A DNA stretch of 64,000 bases from contig JAQFVV010006221.1 of assembly GCA_028023455.1 (NCBI GenBank), positions 3,166,989 to 3,230,988 of the forward strand, given 5' to 3'. Positions 1 to 11,618 of this stretch are shown here, one piece after another. Source of the stretch: Epiperipatus broadwayi (Eukaryota; Onychophora; Udeonychophora; Euonychophora; Peripatidae). The first letter of the stretch is position 1. Every line of letters starts with the position of its first letter. A program made the translations under genes and the position numbers. The notes beneath the pieces are model-generated. The model was not told the DNA's origin and did not search any database. It saw only the letters and a list, made by a program, of their open reading frames with translations.

Positions 1-299
1 AATTTTATCACTAGAGAAAATTAATATCAACAAAGAATTAGTAAAACTACACTATCAATTAAAGCAGGTGCAAGCACAATTTAAATTTTAGCCTACAAAA
101 ATCCAACGGTGGATGATCTAAGGTGAGATTGGACATGAGAACACACCTAGCTTGAGAACGCAATCTTTGTTTTGGTGTTGGAATTTGTTTGAAGTTTTTA
201 TAATATTACTATAGAGACTGAAATGAACAGAGACGGCCAAGAAACTACTATTTTTGTAATGAATTATTTATGTAAGACAAATAATAATTATAAGTATTT

Positions 300-407
300 G
301 AAAATTGGGACACATAACAATCCTGAAAAGACATTTTGCAGACTCTGGGACATCTAATCAAAAATAGGGACAAATCCTGAAAAATCAGGACATGTGGTCA
401 CCCTACA
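300..407 (-). mobile_element. hAT-type terminal sequence remnant
   Basis: Read on the minus strand, the stretch begins TAGGGTGACCACATGTCC and continues with alternating 'GGGAC' and 'CCTGA' blocks. This is the style of terminus seen in many animal hAT elements, whose inverted repeats often start CAGGGTGACCA. A degenerate hAT transposase end lies 0.7-1.1 kb to the right, so the two may belong to one decayed element. No target duplication was found. The family assignment rests on the terminal motif only. Confidence 0.4.
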
Positions 408-1039
408 TATGTCAGAAGTTATAACAAACATTTAGATTTATAAAAGATTTGAATTTTTGTTTTGATATCCAATTTGAGAAGTATTCAAGAGGGAATTGAC
501 AAATAATAATCTATTGATTTGTTTTTTCCATTAATAAATTCTATTATTTATTAATTTGTCTATTATTTTATGCATGTACTACAGCAAGTATAATTTATAA
601 TGTTTTTCCATTTTCTAAAAGTACACATATCAATAATATCTAATTAGCACATTGCCATAATACTTTTTGTTCTGTATAACACATTCTAATAATTATACAG
701 CATTAGTGCACACATGCGACTCACAGAAAGAAACCCACTCCCCCGTAGCTCAGAGAATATACTTCCTTATGTGTGAAGTTTGGATTCTGAAGTTGTAGAA
801 GCAAATGGTTGTTAATATCTGCATTGTGTTGATTTATATATATCAAATCCAAATACTATTTTCAATTTTACCACTATATAATTGTTGATTATTTACTTAA
901 TAGATTGCAAATATTAATTCTATTAAGATTTATATAAGTATTAACAGATTGCATTAAAAATATCATTTGCTTCCCATTTTTGCTTATTTGCTGCCCCAGT
1001 TGGCTGTTCTATGCATAGTTACCATTACACTATATTAGT

Positions 1040-1490
1040 TATCTATACTTTAAATCATGTGACAGGAAAACAATCTTTCAGACATGTACTATTAGTATTA
1101 ATTTTTATGCATTTATCCATAAATGTTTTAAAAACAAAGGTGAATCACCTACGCTTAGAGATTTTTAAAAATATAAACCAAGTCCTATTGACCATGCGGA
1201 GTAGATTCTATTGTGAGCCTGATAATTCAAAATTGTGGTTTAGTTAAAAAGAGGTACTGTCTCTCCCCTATGATATTTAGAATTAAATTTATAAAAATAA
1301 TTTTTCATTTGAATTATCGGATCATAATAAAATCAAGTTCTGAATTAAGCATGGGAAACTGGTTTGGGTTTATACAAAAATAAGCTCTCAGCATCAGTAC
1401 TTTATCTATGCTTTTAAAACACTTATTGCTGGGTGAATGCCAGCAAAGTAATACCAATGTCTGAAAGATTGTTTTCCTCTCACATTGTAT
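1040..1490. pseudogene. hAT transposase C-terminal remnants in inverted orientation
   Basis: A 22-bp sequence at 1,064-1,085 is repeated in exact reverse complement at 1,457-1,478. In both places the coding sense reads MSERLFS, which matches the C-terminal dimerisation motif of hAT transposases (consensus PSERLFS). On the plus strand the run VIPMSERLFSS is preceded by further transposase-like residues with an in-frame stop. On the minus strand the motif reads MSERLFSCH. Two oppositely oriented fragments of one transposase end therefore face each other across about 370 bp. Neither can make a protein. The region in between and up to 2.8 kb holds nothing else recognisable. Confidence 0.5.
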
Positions 1491-2819
1491 ATATAAATAT
1501 AAACTTTCCAGAAGTTAATATTATGTAATTCATTAAGTTAATATAAATTTGTTGTGCAATTTTGTTTCAAAGCTGCATTTAATAAATAATAACCTGATGC
1601 TTTATTGTTTGAGAATTTAGGAATTCATAAGATATTTGAACAACAGTACTACATTTAATAAAATTCTGAGATAGCATGTAATTCTCAGATAAATAAATAA
1701 CTTTCCATATATTCTAATATATTTCAACATTTTGTTAACAATTTAAAACAAAATTTTAAAAAACACTTCTTTAGATTATTAAAATAATCAAAAAAATTGC
1801 TCAAAGCTTTCTGCTGATATTTCCTCATATTTACAAAACCTTTTAAAACAAATATTTTTTCCTACTGCAACTGGAACTTCAATTAGATGTTTTCATTTTC
1901 AAGTCAAAAAATTTAAAAGAGTGACAATTTTTTCATGTATTAATAAATAGAGATTGTTTCAAGTCATAAGATTACTAATTATAGTTCACTACAAAAAGGG
2001 CGTATGGCTTTATTGTTTGAGAGTTCATAAAAATTTTGAGCACCAGATGTCCTGACACAAGTTAGACGCTCTACCAATTGCCCTAAACCACACAAGGTAC
2101 TGTAAGAATGATTTCATATTAATACAACCTACTATTCTAAGCTCTTCCATTATATAGTAAATGCTTTTTATAACTATGTTGAAATTTTTGCCACTACCAT
2201 CTTGCAGCAAACAATTGCCTTTGGAGTATGGGCATTCCAATTACAAAAAGAAAAAGTAGGGAAGTAAAAGAATACCCTAGAAATGAGTATACAACTACTC
2301 TAAGCCATAATTGTGTCCACATATGGAGCATGCCTATTGATTATCTTATTTGATATTTTGGACACTGCCATTTAACTTCTGTAACATTTCATAAGGTTTT
2401 TCTAATTGTGGCTCTATTATATTTTATTCCCAGTTTTATTTGTCCCAAAGAATTCAATAAAATGTTCACATTTTTAAATTGAAATAATCCATAGAGAAAA
2501 ATGAAATCTACCTTTTCCAAGAAAAATATACATAAGTTCACTATAAAATATTTTTATTTAGAAATTGTATCGATCATTTTGTTTGCTTGTTTAGCGAAAT
2601 GAAGATGTATTTTTATAGTAATCAGATTTATATAATATCACACTTAGAAAGCTAAAGAATATAATGGTTGGCGTTATGACTCCACTATCACTTTTTAAAA
2701 TTTTAAGGACTATTCTTAAATGAAATGTTTTTGAATTATATCAATAAGGATTTCCAAATCTCACTTTTATATAGTAAATTAGATCAAAATAATAGTTCTA
2801 TATACAATTGAATTACTTA
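1491..2819. other. AT-rich non-coding stretch
   Basis: No open frame resembling a gene, RNA gene or repeat family was found on either strand. Short ORFs here have no protein-like composition. Confidence 0.5.
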
Positions 2820-2905
2820 AATATTTGAAAACCAGGCACTCTTCACAAACCTGGAGCTTAATTGTAAATATAGGGTTTGTGAAGAGTGCCTGGTTTCCAA
2901 ATATT
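2820..2905. repeat. Near-perfect 32-bp inverted repeat (hairpin)
   Basis: The left arm at 2,820-2,851 and the right arm at 2,873-2,905 are reverse complements with one mismatch, separated by about 21 nt. The hairpin directly abuts the left end of an F4 hammerhead repeat, so it may mark that element's boundary. Confidence 0.8.
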
Positions 2906-3340
2906 TACATATCAAGCTTGTATCCTGCCCATCCCTCTTCTATGTATTTAAATGGATATGGTCCTATACATGAGGGATCAGAGTGACTTCAGGTCAACAT
3001 AAGCATGGTGATAATGTTGGCATCAGCATGGGATTTGGGCTTTCCATCATCAAATTTTTAGTGATATGGATGGCTGAAGAGTTGGAGGTTGGAGTATATT
3101 GAAGCCTGTCCATTAAAGTGTGGGGATTTGCTATCTTAATATAAATTGAGCACTGAATGTCTATATGTGTGGGAGATGATAATCTGGACCAACTGATGAT
3201 TGCTGGTTTAGCATGAAATATGTATATTGGTGATTATGTATCTTTTCTACATGTGTGTGGTTATGTACATCAGTTTTATGAGATAGTTTGGATAGTTGGT
3301 AGGTCCTTGAAAGTCTGAGTTCAAATCCCTATATTAACAA
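2905..3340 (+). repeat. F4 hammerhead repeat, single near-complete unit
   Basis: This 435-bp sequence matches, in the opposite orientation, the copies at 56.2-56.9 and 57.8-58.2 kb along its whole length. Shared landmarks are the block CTTAATATAAA near 3,140, a hammerhead ribozyme at 3,179-3,237, and a tRNA B-box-like GAGTTCAAATCCC near 3,320-3,332. No protein is encoded. The unit is bounded on the left by a short hairpin. It is likely a non-autonomous, RNA-copied repeat of retrozyme type. That interpretation is inferred from the ribozyme and from the permuted copies elsewhere in the window. Confidence 0.7.
3179..3237 (+). ncRNA. Hammerhead ribozyme (F4 type)
   Basis: The core CUGAUGA is at 3,193-3,199 and GAAA at 3,215-3,218. 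Stem II pairs UGCU (3,201-3,204) with AGCA (3,210-3,213). Stem III is AU/AU closed by AUGU, giving cleavage triplet AUA with the cut after 3,226. Stem I pairs ACCAA (3,188-3,192) with UUGGU (3,227-3,231). After a UGG bulge, AUAAUC (3,179-3,184) pairs with GAUUAU (3,232-3,237). All three helices and every core position are present. The closing U-U at the base of stem II is non-canonical. The short stem III suggests weak or dimer-dependent cleavage, as known for newt and viroid hammerheads. Confidence 0.7.
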
Positions 3341-3789
3341 TTGAATTACTTGTAATATTTATTTCTCTGTCATGAAATATTCTATTTTTTTTAACTTGTT
3401 AAAATCAGAAGATTGAAATCTATGCTGCATTTCAATATCTTAAGTCCACTTTCTGTTTAAGAACCAACAACCTTCATCAAATTTTATAATGTTCGCAGAA
3501 GTAATGCAATAAATCAGGAAAAAATTTACTTATAATGATAAACTCTAATTTTTTAAAATATCTTACACTGTGCTTGTTCCAAATTAATGTAAAGGCAGTA
3601 ATTTTAAATGCTTATCTTTAAATTAAAAAATTGTTTGTTTGTCCGCTTGTCTGTCAGATCTTGTATCAATTTTTAACATATTTCTATCAAATAGATTTCC
3701 TTCATATTCTGTACTCGCTACAAAATGATAATAGTGCTCTATGCGAATAAAATATTTTATTGTAGTCCAGTTTAACAGTATTGGTGGAT

Positions 3790-5545
3790 CAAATTCAAAA
3801 CAGGAGCGAGATCTTTATACATTAGTGCCACCTAGTGCAAGACATAGTAATCAATGGATGATAGAAGGTTTGTGCATGATCTCCAGACTAGTTTCTAGCT
3901 TGTAGCTTTCATCACTGAGAGGCCTTGGATATGAGAGTACTGCACCTAGACCTTTGAGTCTAATGCAACCCTCCAGCAACCACCTTTTATCCATTTAGGT
4001 AACTATAATGCTACGAGCCCACAATAAAAAGACAATAAGGTTTTTAATCCAAGCTAATTTGCTTGTACGTTCATACAGATCTGAACTCAGTTCATTATCT
4101 ATACATTTTGGTGTCTTTGGTATTTAATAATAATTGTCACCATAATCCTATAAGCAGAATTAGTTTTAAAGAACTATAACATTACATGATCGCTATTTCC
4201 TATGCTTACATAAGCTGTTAAAACAGTTGTAAATTATCCATTCAACAAAAGTCATAGCAGTGAATGGATGTTAGAAGGTTTATGCATAAAATCAGTATCT
4301 AGTGCCTATTTCTCCAATATATCCAGACTAATTTCTAGCTAGTGACTTCCATTAGTGAGAAGCCCTGGACTTAAAAGCACTGCACATAGATATTTGGATC
4401 AAACACAATTCTCCATCAGTCACCTTTTACCTATTTAATTAACTATAAAGTGAGAAACCCAAAATAACGCAGTAATATTTTCAATGTAAGCTAATCTGTT
4501 TGTATAGATACTAAATTGGGTTTAGATTTGTATGACTATACAAGTGAATTAGCTTGAAAACATTATTGTTCTTTAATTTTAGCTCACAGCTAGATGCATT
4601 AAATCCAAAGGTCTAGATTCACCACTCTCAGAATCATGGCTTCTCACTGATGAGAGCCCAAGCTAGAAACTGTCTTGGTAATATTGGATGAACAGACAAT
4701 AGATAAAGATTTTATACACAAATCTTCTAGCATCCATTGCATTGGGTGACACTACTATATGCAGAGTTTACTATTGTTTTAACACTTTGTATAAGCATAG
4801 AAAATGGTAACCATGTTGTTTTAGTGGTTTAAAAGCAATCCTGCATATAGAATTATGGTGTCTATGGTTAGTAAAAAATCAAAAACACTATAATGATTGA
4901 GATAGTGAATTTGGTTCAAATCTGTATGACTATACAAGCAAATTATCTTGAACATTATTGTATTTTCATTTTGGACTCATAGCTTTAGGGTTTACTATTT
5001 AGGTAAAAGGTGGCTGCCGGAAGGTTGAATTCAGTTCAAAGGTCTTGGTGTGGTCCTATCAGATTCAAGACTCCTCACAGATAAAATCCACAAGCTAGAA
5101 ACTAGTTTGAGAGATTCTGTAGGAATAGGAACTAGATAGGGATTTTATGCACAAACCCTCTAGCATCTATTCATTGCTATGGCTTGCACTAGGTGGCACT
5201 GCTGTACAATAAGTATACGGAGAGTTTGCTACTGCTTTAACAGGTTGTGTAAGCCTAGGAAGTGATGATCATGATGCTTTAAGGTTCAAAACCAATCTTG
5301 CATACAGAATTATGGTGACTATGGTTATCAAAAAACCAAAGATGCCAAAATGTATAGAAACTGAACTGGGTTGAGATCTATATGACTATATAAGCAAATT
5401 AGCTTGGATTGAAGGCATTATTGTGTTTTCATTTTAAGTTCATAGGCTGCTGGCAGGGTTGTCTTAAATCCAAAGATCTAGATGCAGTGCCCTCAGGTCT
5501 AAAATTCCTCACAAATAAAAGCTACAAGGGCAGACCTAAAGTTGT
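3790..5545. repeat. F1 hammerhead repeat array, inverted (older copy)
   Basis: About 1.7 units run in the minus sense (3,790 to about 4,510) and then about 2.4 units in the plus sense (4,510-5,545). The two senses meet at the shared sequence GTATAG. Unit length is about 425-435 bp, read from the spacing of the ribozyme segments near 3,910, 4,345, 4,650, 5,075 and 5,505. The sequence matches the better preserved arrays at 27.7-28.45 and 30.5-31.8 kb. The hammerhead cores are all damaged: the copy at 3,888-3,945 has GUGAUGA, the one near 4,345 has CUAAUGG, and the one near 5,075 has CAGAUAA. The copy at 4,648 keeps CUGAUGA and GAAAC but has lost a base in stem III. This looks like an ancient insertion. 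Confidence 0.75.
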
Positions 5546-6700
5546 AAAATATTATTTATAACCTAATTTGTAATATATATCTAAATAATTCATGTTCAAA
5601 AATTGTTTATTTGTAAACTCTTCTTTAATTAGCTAGGAAAATAGTAGTGTTTTGTTTTCAATAAAACTAATTTTTAATCAAAAAATTTATGTTTTCAAAC
5701 ATCATTGAAAATTTTGGAGCATCCAATTTAAGCCATAATTTTCAATCATTCTTTTTTCACTCCATTTTCATTAAATAAAAATTTAGAACATATTAACAAT
5801 TAAAAATTAGTTGTTTGTTTGTTTGTTGTTGTTTTTAAAAAAGAATAATTATTAAATCACATGTTCGTTAATAAAATTTATTCAAATACTTACCCGAACT
5901 TGAAATTAGCATAACAAAATAAGTCCACCATCTGCCTGTAATTTTATATAATGTCATGTTAATAAAACCAATAAAAGTTTTATTTTAAATTCTGAAAAAA
6001 AAAAACAACTAATGAAAGAAACACACACAAAAATACTTTCGTCATAAGCAATTAATTACTTTATTTTGCATTTGCATATTAATTATTTAAAAGAGCAGAG
6101 GTGATACCGCAGAATAAAGAAAACTCTTTTCTAAGAAATTTAAATTTTATTCTTATTATGACTATTATTGTTAAAACTAATGGGAAACGCTTTATTTCAA
6201 TATAACCTTCTTTATCGAGAAATCTGATTTTCTGGAGGACAATATATTATTAATTCTGTTTAGTACTAAATTTTTTACAGCAAAAATAAAACAGTTTTAT
6301 GTAAATTTAATAAAAGTACAATTAAATTTACTTGACTAACCTTAAATATTATAAACGTTTGTTCCTCTCAGTTTTAAATATAAGTGGAATAATTAAGAAA
6401 TAGAATATTACTATTGTCAAATTAGACATCATCATCAGTAATTATTTGCCTATGCTTATTGTTCTCTCATCGTTGTCAAAATAAACCAAAAAATTATATA
6501 TATATGATTCAGAATTATAATCTGAGCTGAATAAAATTAAGATATTCTTTTAAGTTGTAATCAAAGATTAGAATTATTTTTTTAAATGATCAGTTCATAA
6601 CTAACTTGGTTAATTATCCAATTACAGGTGGGTAAATAAGTATCTAATTATTCATGAATAAAGAAACAAGAGAAAAAAAACAGAGCTTTACCAACTAATA
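5546..6700. other. AT-rich non-coding stretch
   Basis: No gene or repeat recognised. There are poly-A and GTTT-type simple runs only. Confidence 0.5.
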
Positions 6701-6702
6701 GA

Positions 6703-6810
6703 TGTCAAGCATTGGTAGTCGAGAGGTCAGTGACAGCTGCTTTACAAGCAGTTGTGCCGGGATAGTGGGTTCGCTTTCCAGCAGATGCTATGACACATGA
6801 GAAAAAAAAA
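6703..6810 (+). mobile_element. tRNA-derived SINE (S1), with A-tail
   Basis: The copy begins GTCAAGCATTGGTAGTCGAG (A-box-like) and contains the B box GTGGGTTCGCTTTCC. It then has the family's 3' block ATGCTATGACA and an A9 tail. The head folds like a tRNA with a long variable arm: the anticodon-like stem GCTGC/GCAGT encloses a 7-nt loop. Other copies lie at 10,991, 11,505, 23,001 and 32,722. The repeated A tail and 3' block mark it as a SINE and not a tRNA gene. Confidence 0.75.
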
Positions 6811-7443
6811 TCTAGTGGATAAAGACTGCTTATTTAATGTTTTTTTATGCAATGCTATATTGAAAGGCTATCTTCCTGTCCATTCAAGATGCCAGATAAC
6901 CTGGAGTATTAATAATGACCTGCACCTACATGCTGATCCCAGCATTTATTATTATGTTAATATATTTAAATATGTTTATGCCATTGCTTTTAAAATATTA
7001 TGCCCAAGACTGGCATTGGCTTAATAATGAGTAGGCTAGCATTTTATATTATGCCCAAGATGGCTGCTAATGCTTAAGGATAAGGGTTTGTTTTATTAGT
7101 GCTTATATTATTTATTGCCAAAGCTGATCTATTATATTCTATGTTCAGTAAAGACCTTGCTGCCTTTGATGATATTTTCCCCATAACTCTACATGACCTA
7201 TGCCCATACCCTTGTAATGTATATGATTCATAATTGTTTTAGATAACATTAAATTTTGACAAGTATATATTTCACACAACAAATTATAAATAAAAAAAAG
7301 TTAAAAATTTTATCAAATTTAATCATATTGATTAAAGGTACATAAATAAATTATTTAAGTATAAACAAACTACTTCAATCCTTTTATTATTTTAACCATC
7401 AAAAAATTTGAAAAAAAAGATGGATTTTTTTATAAGGCTATAT

Positions 7444-8383
7444 ATCTGGGTCTCATTTTATGTGGTAGATAGGTTCCACAGAAAACCCGCATTAAAAAAA
7501 ATTGCACAAAAATAGACTTAACTTACCTTGAAAAATGGGGGATAGGTTCTGTATTTTTCAGATTTCGCATAAAAGCAGAGCAACAAGAAAAAATTATTTT
7601 AAAATTCTCATTAAAAAAATAAGCAAATAAAGTATGACTAATAAAAAATTTCAAATATTTGAAAAAAATTAATACAAGACAAACTTTTTTTATTAACTAC
7701 AGTATTTAATTTTACATTTTTTATACATATTTTAATCATAACCACTAGCGTTCATTTGTAAACTGGTAAGAAATGAGATTCGATGTGATATGATGTATTA
7801 TGGATTCTCCTTACACGAAGTCAAGAATCTCTCAGAAATTATGCCCAGAAAAACCTGTTAGCCACCTTATTTTTATTCGTGATGTGATGTACAACTAGCG
7901 CCACTTTTAGTCTTGTGCTGTGTTAATGGTTTTCTGTTTCTATATTAAAAAAAATGAGATCGCAATCAAAACAAAAAGATTATACATTATCATTAGAAAG
8001 ATTATTTTCAGTTTATAAAATCTTCATTTTTTATTTTAAAAATAACAGAAGACGGTTTAAAAGTTTAAATTTTTTGAATATTTATTGCAATATTTTTATA
8101 TGTAAGTATAAATCTATTATTATTATTTACTCATTAGTATAAATAGATTGTTTACATAGGAGCTAAAATTCTGAATACAGCTTCAGGCCATATTCACGTT
8201 AGCTGCTAATATAACGTTATATTTTTGAAAAAAAAAAGTATTTCAAGTCAAAATAAGTTATTAATAATTTAAATTTCTTGATATCTAATAAATATAGTGA
8301 AATATGAAAGATATTAGGAAGAAACATGAATCGCATAACTTCAAAATTGCATTAAAATAATCCGCATAAAACGAGACCCAGAT
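7444..8383. mobile_element. Non-autonomous DNA transposon, pogo/Tigger-like (MITE, 940 bp)
   Basis: Terminal inverted repeats begin ATCTGGGTCTC at 7,444 and mirror at 8,373-8,383. They extend about 20 bp inward with two mismatches. Subterminal sequence such as GGTTCCACAGAAAACCCGC and repeated 'CGCATAAAA' is of the kind seen in pogo/Tigger elements. The flanks are TA-rich, so a TA target duplication is plausible but cannot be proven. No transposase is encoded; the 62-codon ORF inside is not protein-like. Confidence 0.6.
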
Positions 8384-8929
8384 GTTATATATATATATGT
8401 TTGTGCATATATATTCATTACATAGTGGTATTCCATCTGTCTTCTTGTCTATGATCTGAATTTGAACTGGTTGGTAAATGAGTATCTAATTATGCTTTGT
8501 TAGAGAGAAAAACAATGATGGAATTACACTTCAACAAAGACTTACTATTCTGAAATTATTAATTTTAATAAGTAACACTTTGTTCTTTTTATTTCCAATA
8601 TGCTGTTGAAGAATTCTTGGCTCTGCAGTGGTCTATTTAAAGATTGTTTATCTTTTACTATAAAATAAATAATTTTATTGCATATCCGTTTATATTATCT
8701 AAACACAAAATTTATTTTTTGCTGCTGTTATCTAAATATATGTAAATTATTGTAGAGTTTCCATCAGTTTTCAAGCTGAGTTATAAAAATATGAGTTTTA
8801 TACAACTTTATTTTAACAATATATAAAAAGAAACTTAATAAACATAAAAAATATCAATGAGTATAAAAAAATAAAAAATAGAGTCATATAGCACATGACT
8901 CCACTTCTTTTTTAAACTTGCAGGAAATA

Positions 8930-9352
8930 AACAAAGAGCTTTGCTAATTGCTCAACAAGCTTTGAGATAAATGCTTAGTAAGAGAAAGCATTTAAATTAC
9001 CTCCATCTGAAAACCACCTCCCATCCCCTGACCAATGGTTTTATGCTTTTGTCACTCCTCAGAGAGGCGCTAGGGTATCTTCAGATACTAGATCTAAAAA
9101 CACCAACCCAAAGTCAGCATTTATCTAAGAGTTGACTATTGAGTAGAAAATTGTAGATTTTCTACTCAATAGTCAACTCTTAGATAAATGCTGACTTTGG
9201 GTTGGTGTTTTTAGATCTAGTATCTGAAGATACCCTAGTGACTCTCTGAGGAGTGGTAAAAGCATGAAACCATGGAGATAATTTAAATGCTTTCTCTTGC
9301 TAAGCATTTATCTCAAAGCTTGTTGAGCAATTAGAAAAGCTCTTTGTTTATC
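8930..9352. repeat. F3 hammerhead repeat as a 420-bp palindrome
   Basis: Two copies of one F3 segment face each other, centred near 9,157. The left arm (8,930-9,156) is F3 in minus sense and the right arm (9,157-9,352) is in plus sense. The arms are nearly identical except for a deletion of about 25 nt in the right arm just after its GAAAC. That deletion removes the cleavage site there. The same family occurs at 12.59-13.12 kb. Confidence 0.8.
9012..9078 (-). ncRNA. Hammerhead ribozyme (F3 type)
   Basis: Minus-strand core CUGAGGA is at 9,062-9,056. Stem II has GUG paired with CAU across an A-rich loop. Stem III is ACC/GGU with the 3-nt loop AUU (9,039-9,031), followed by C17 to give cleavage triplet GUC, with the cut between 9,030 and 9,029. 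Stem I pairs CCUCU with AGGGG, and CCC with GGG further out. One core base is altered (GAAA reads AAAA), so this copy is probably inactive. The right arm copy at 9,246-9,270 keeps GAAAC but lacks the cleavage strand. Confidence 0.6.
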
Positions 9353-9365
9353 AATGAGTATATTT

Positions 9366-10146
9366 TAACATTTTTTAAACTAACCAAATTCTTATTTTTT
9401 TTTTTTTTTTAGCTTACAATCACTTACCAAAACTGTAAGTGTAATTACCCAAATAACTAAAAAGAAGGTCATTTCCCTCATCTTAATTGATGTTGAGATG
9501 CTGAATCAACTATTAAAAAGGTATCTCTGTTGGATTGGGTACGTGATGTGTATTAAAACATCAATATTATGTAAAAGTACTTTTCGGTTAAGTTGAGCAT
9601 GTTTGGTGATGGAGATATATTTTATTTATAAAAATTATGTCAAAAAAAATTCTCATTAGTGAAATGTGAGTTTTTAAAAAAAATTGCTGAAAATACAATA
9701 ACAATGGAGAACTCCAGTGATGTTGAAGCGTTTCAGAAATTTAAACATAATTATTACAAGATGACTACAAAACTAAAAAATATGATATGTGACCATCTTT
9801 ACAATTTATAGATTAGTTTGTTCATACATGCTGATGTTAAGATGATATTTTTTTTACAAATACTTTTAACGATGATTTTACAAAATGCACCAGAAGTTTT
9901 ATTTTAAAGACTTAAGCAGTTTTAAAATAAATTTCTACTCCACAATTATGTGGGAAAAAATTCTCACCCAGGATTTTTAAACCAATGGCAGAATGAAATT
10001 AAAATGAGTTGCATAGATCAACACACTTTTTTTTTAAAAATTTGGAAAAAGAATAGATAAGTAATCATATAGTTTGTATTTGGTTAATAGGCTTCATATG
10101 TATTCTATATAAGAATTGCTTTAAAATTTAGTGCAAAATTTATAAT
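9366..10146. other. AT-rich non-coding stretch
   Basis: No gene or named repeat was seen. Confidence 0.5.
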
Positions 10147-10559
10147 AATTACTTCAGTAATATTTACTAAGGCTGTAACCTCAGGAATGTGCATGTGAAA
10201 ATGCGATAGTAGGGATCTCTACAGGTCTTAACCACAAGCTTATGCCTTGGAAGAAAAGAGGGGAACCCTTCTTTACTTCAACCTACTTTCTATATAAATA
10301 GGTGAAGCTGAAGCGGTTAGATCTAAGAGCGTGAAGCTATTCAATACTTCACTGATTAAGTCCATATTTCTTATTACACATTTCAATGGAAAGATCTTAT
10401 AGTTAGAAATCTATTATGATAATTTTACAGTTGTAATTACTTCAGTAATATTTACTAAGGCTGTAAACCTCAAGAATACGCGACATGAAAATGCGAAGGT
10501 AGGGACCTCTACAGATCTTAACCACAATCTTATGCCTTGGAAGAAAAGAGGGGAACCCC
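10147..10559. repeat. Direct repeat pair of about 125 bp, 288 bp apart
   Basis: Copies at 10,147-10,269 and 10,435-10,559 share most bases, including GCTTATGCCTTGGAAG or close variants and the end AAGAGGGGAACCC. The 165 bp between them has no coding potential. The arrangement could be a small element with terminal direct repeats or part of a satellite. No hammerhead core was found in it. Confidence 0.7.
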
Positions 10560-10990
10560 AACAAAATAAGAGAAAATACTTCAAAAATAGTTTTACAAAT
10601 TTTTGCCATTGGCTAATTAATATTCAGAAAAAAAAATCTATTTTTGTTTTTAAAATTATATAATTAAAACCTATGTAAATGAGTTAATAATCATATGACT
10701 AAATGTTTGAGATATATCTAGGAACCTTTAGCCCCCGCATTAAAAATAAAATAATATGAGCACTTACATTCCTGTACGTTATTATAACTCAAGAAATAAA
10801 AAAACTTTCTTAATTAGTATAAAATATTCCACATTTGTATTCATACAAAAAAATATCTCGCTTGAATTATAAATTACACACGCATATATTAACATATTCA
10901 CACTTTAAAAATAAAATTATCACATTAATTCAGTTGTATATAAAGTTCTGGTTATGATTCTGTTATGGTGAACAAATATTTTTTTTTTTT

Positions 10991-11066
10991 TCATTTATCA
11001 TAACATCTGCCGTCTGCAAACAATTACTTGCTTGCAAGGCGGCTGCGCTGATGCCTGACTAAACAT
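10991..11066 (-). mobile_element. tRNA-derived SINE (S1), degenerate fragment
   Basis: The minus-strand A-box region and the TTGCAAGCAAG anticodon-arm block match the other S1 copies. The B box is missing. Confidence 0.55.
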
Positions 11067-11504
11067 AAATCGTATGAGAAATCAGTTTAGTTTATTAAAG
11101 TTTAAATTTGCATTAGATAATATTAATGTTTAAATTTTCTCTAATCATTATTAAACACACTTTTTATTTGTTACACGCTCACACACATGCACACACACAT
11201 ATATTTATATATCATATGAATCTATGTTTGTTTTTTATATTACATATATAAAAAAAATTTGACTCTTAGCTGGTAAATGTAAATCAATGATTGTGATAAT
11301 ATGGAGCTTTTAAAATGATTATACATTGCGTCTATACAAAAGAAGAGTAGAGAGAATAGAATCTTAATTATGTAGTATATATTCATGAAAAGACTCTTAT
11401 AGACCAAACTAAAATTGTTTTATTTGAGAAGTATGAAAAAAAGAAAAAAATAATTTTTAAAAAAAGATTTATAGAAGTAGAGTAAAAAAATAAATAGCTT
11501 TCTT

Positions 11505-11618
11505 TTTTGCCATATATCATAGCATCGGCCGGGAGGCGAACCCGCAACAACCGTCTGCAACCAACTGCTTGCTTGCAAGGCAGCTGCGCTGACCTCTCGG
11601 CTAACAACGCTTGACATA
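11505..11618 (-). mobile_element. tRNA-derived SINE (S1), well preserved
   Basis: The tRNA-like head spans 11,610-11,522. Acceptor-like arms GCGTTG and CGATGC pair with two G-U wobbles. The A box TTAGCCGAGAGG resembles class II (Leu/Ser) tRNAs, and the B box reads GGGTTCGCCTCCC. The 3' block ATGCTATGATATATGG and an A-rich tail follow. This copy is closest to the apparent consensus. Confidence 0.8.

Noticed and set aside
3070-3115. CUGAAGA...GAAGCCUGUC in F4 as a second hammerhead
   Set aside because: Stem II does not pair in any of the three copies and stem I cannot be formed; the real F4 hammerhead is 100 nt downstream.
3790-5545. CRISPR-like array
   Set aside because: Repeat units are about 430 bp, diverged, inverted and eukaryotic in context; there are no short repeat-spacer units.
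6703-6810. Functional class II tRNA gene
   Set aside because: Acceptor pairing is imperfect, and the sequence is repeated with a conserved 3' block and A tail, marking it as a SINE.
10147-10559. Possible ribozyme in the 10-kb direct repeats
   Set aside because: No CUGANGA core; the only hairpin (GCAU/AUGC) is too short to interpret.
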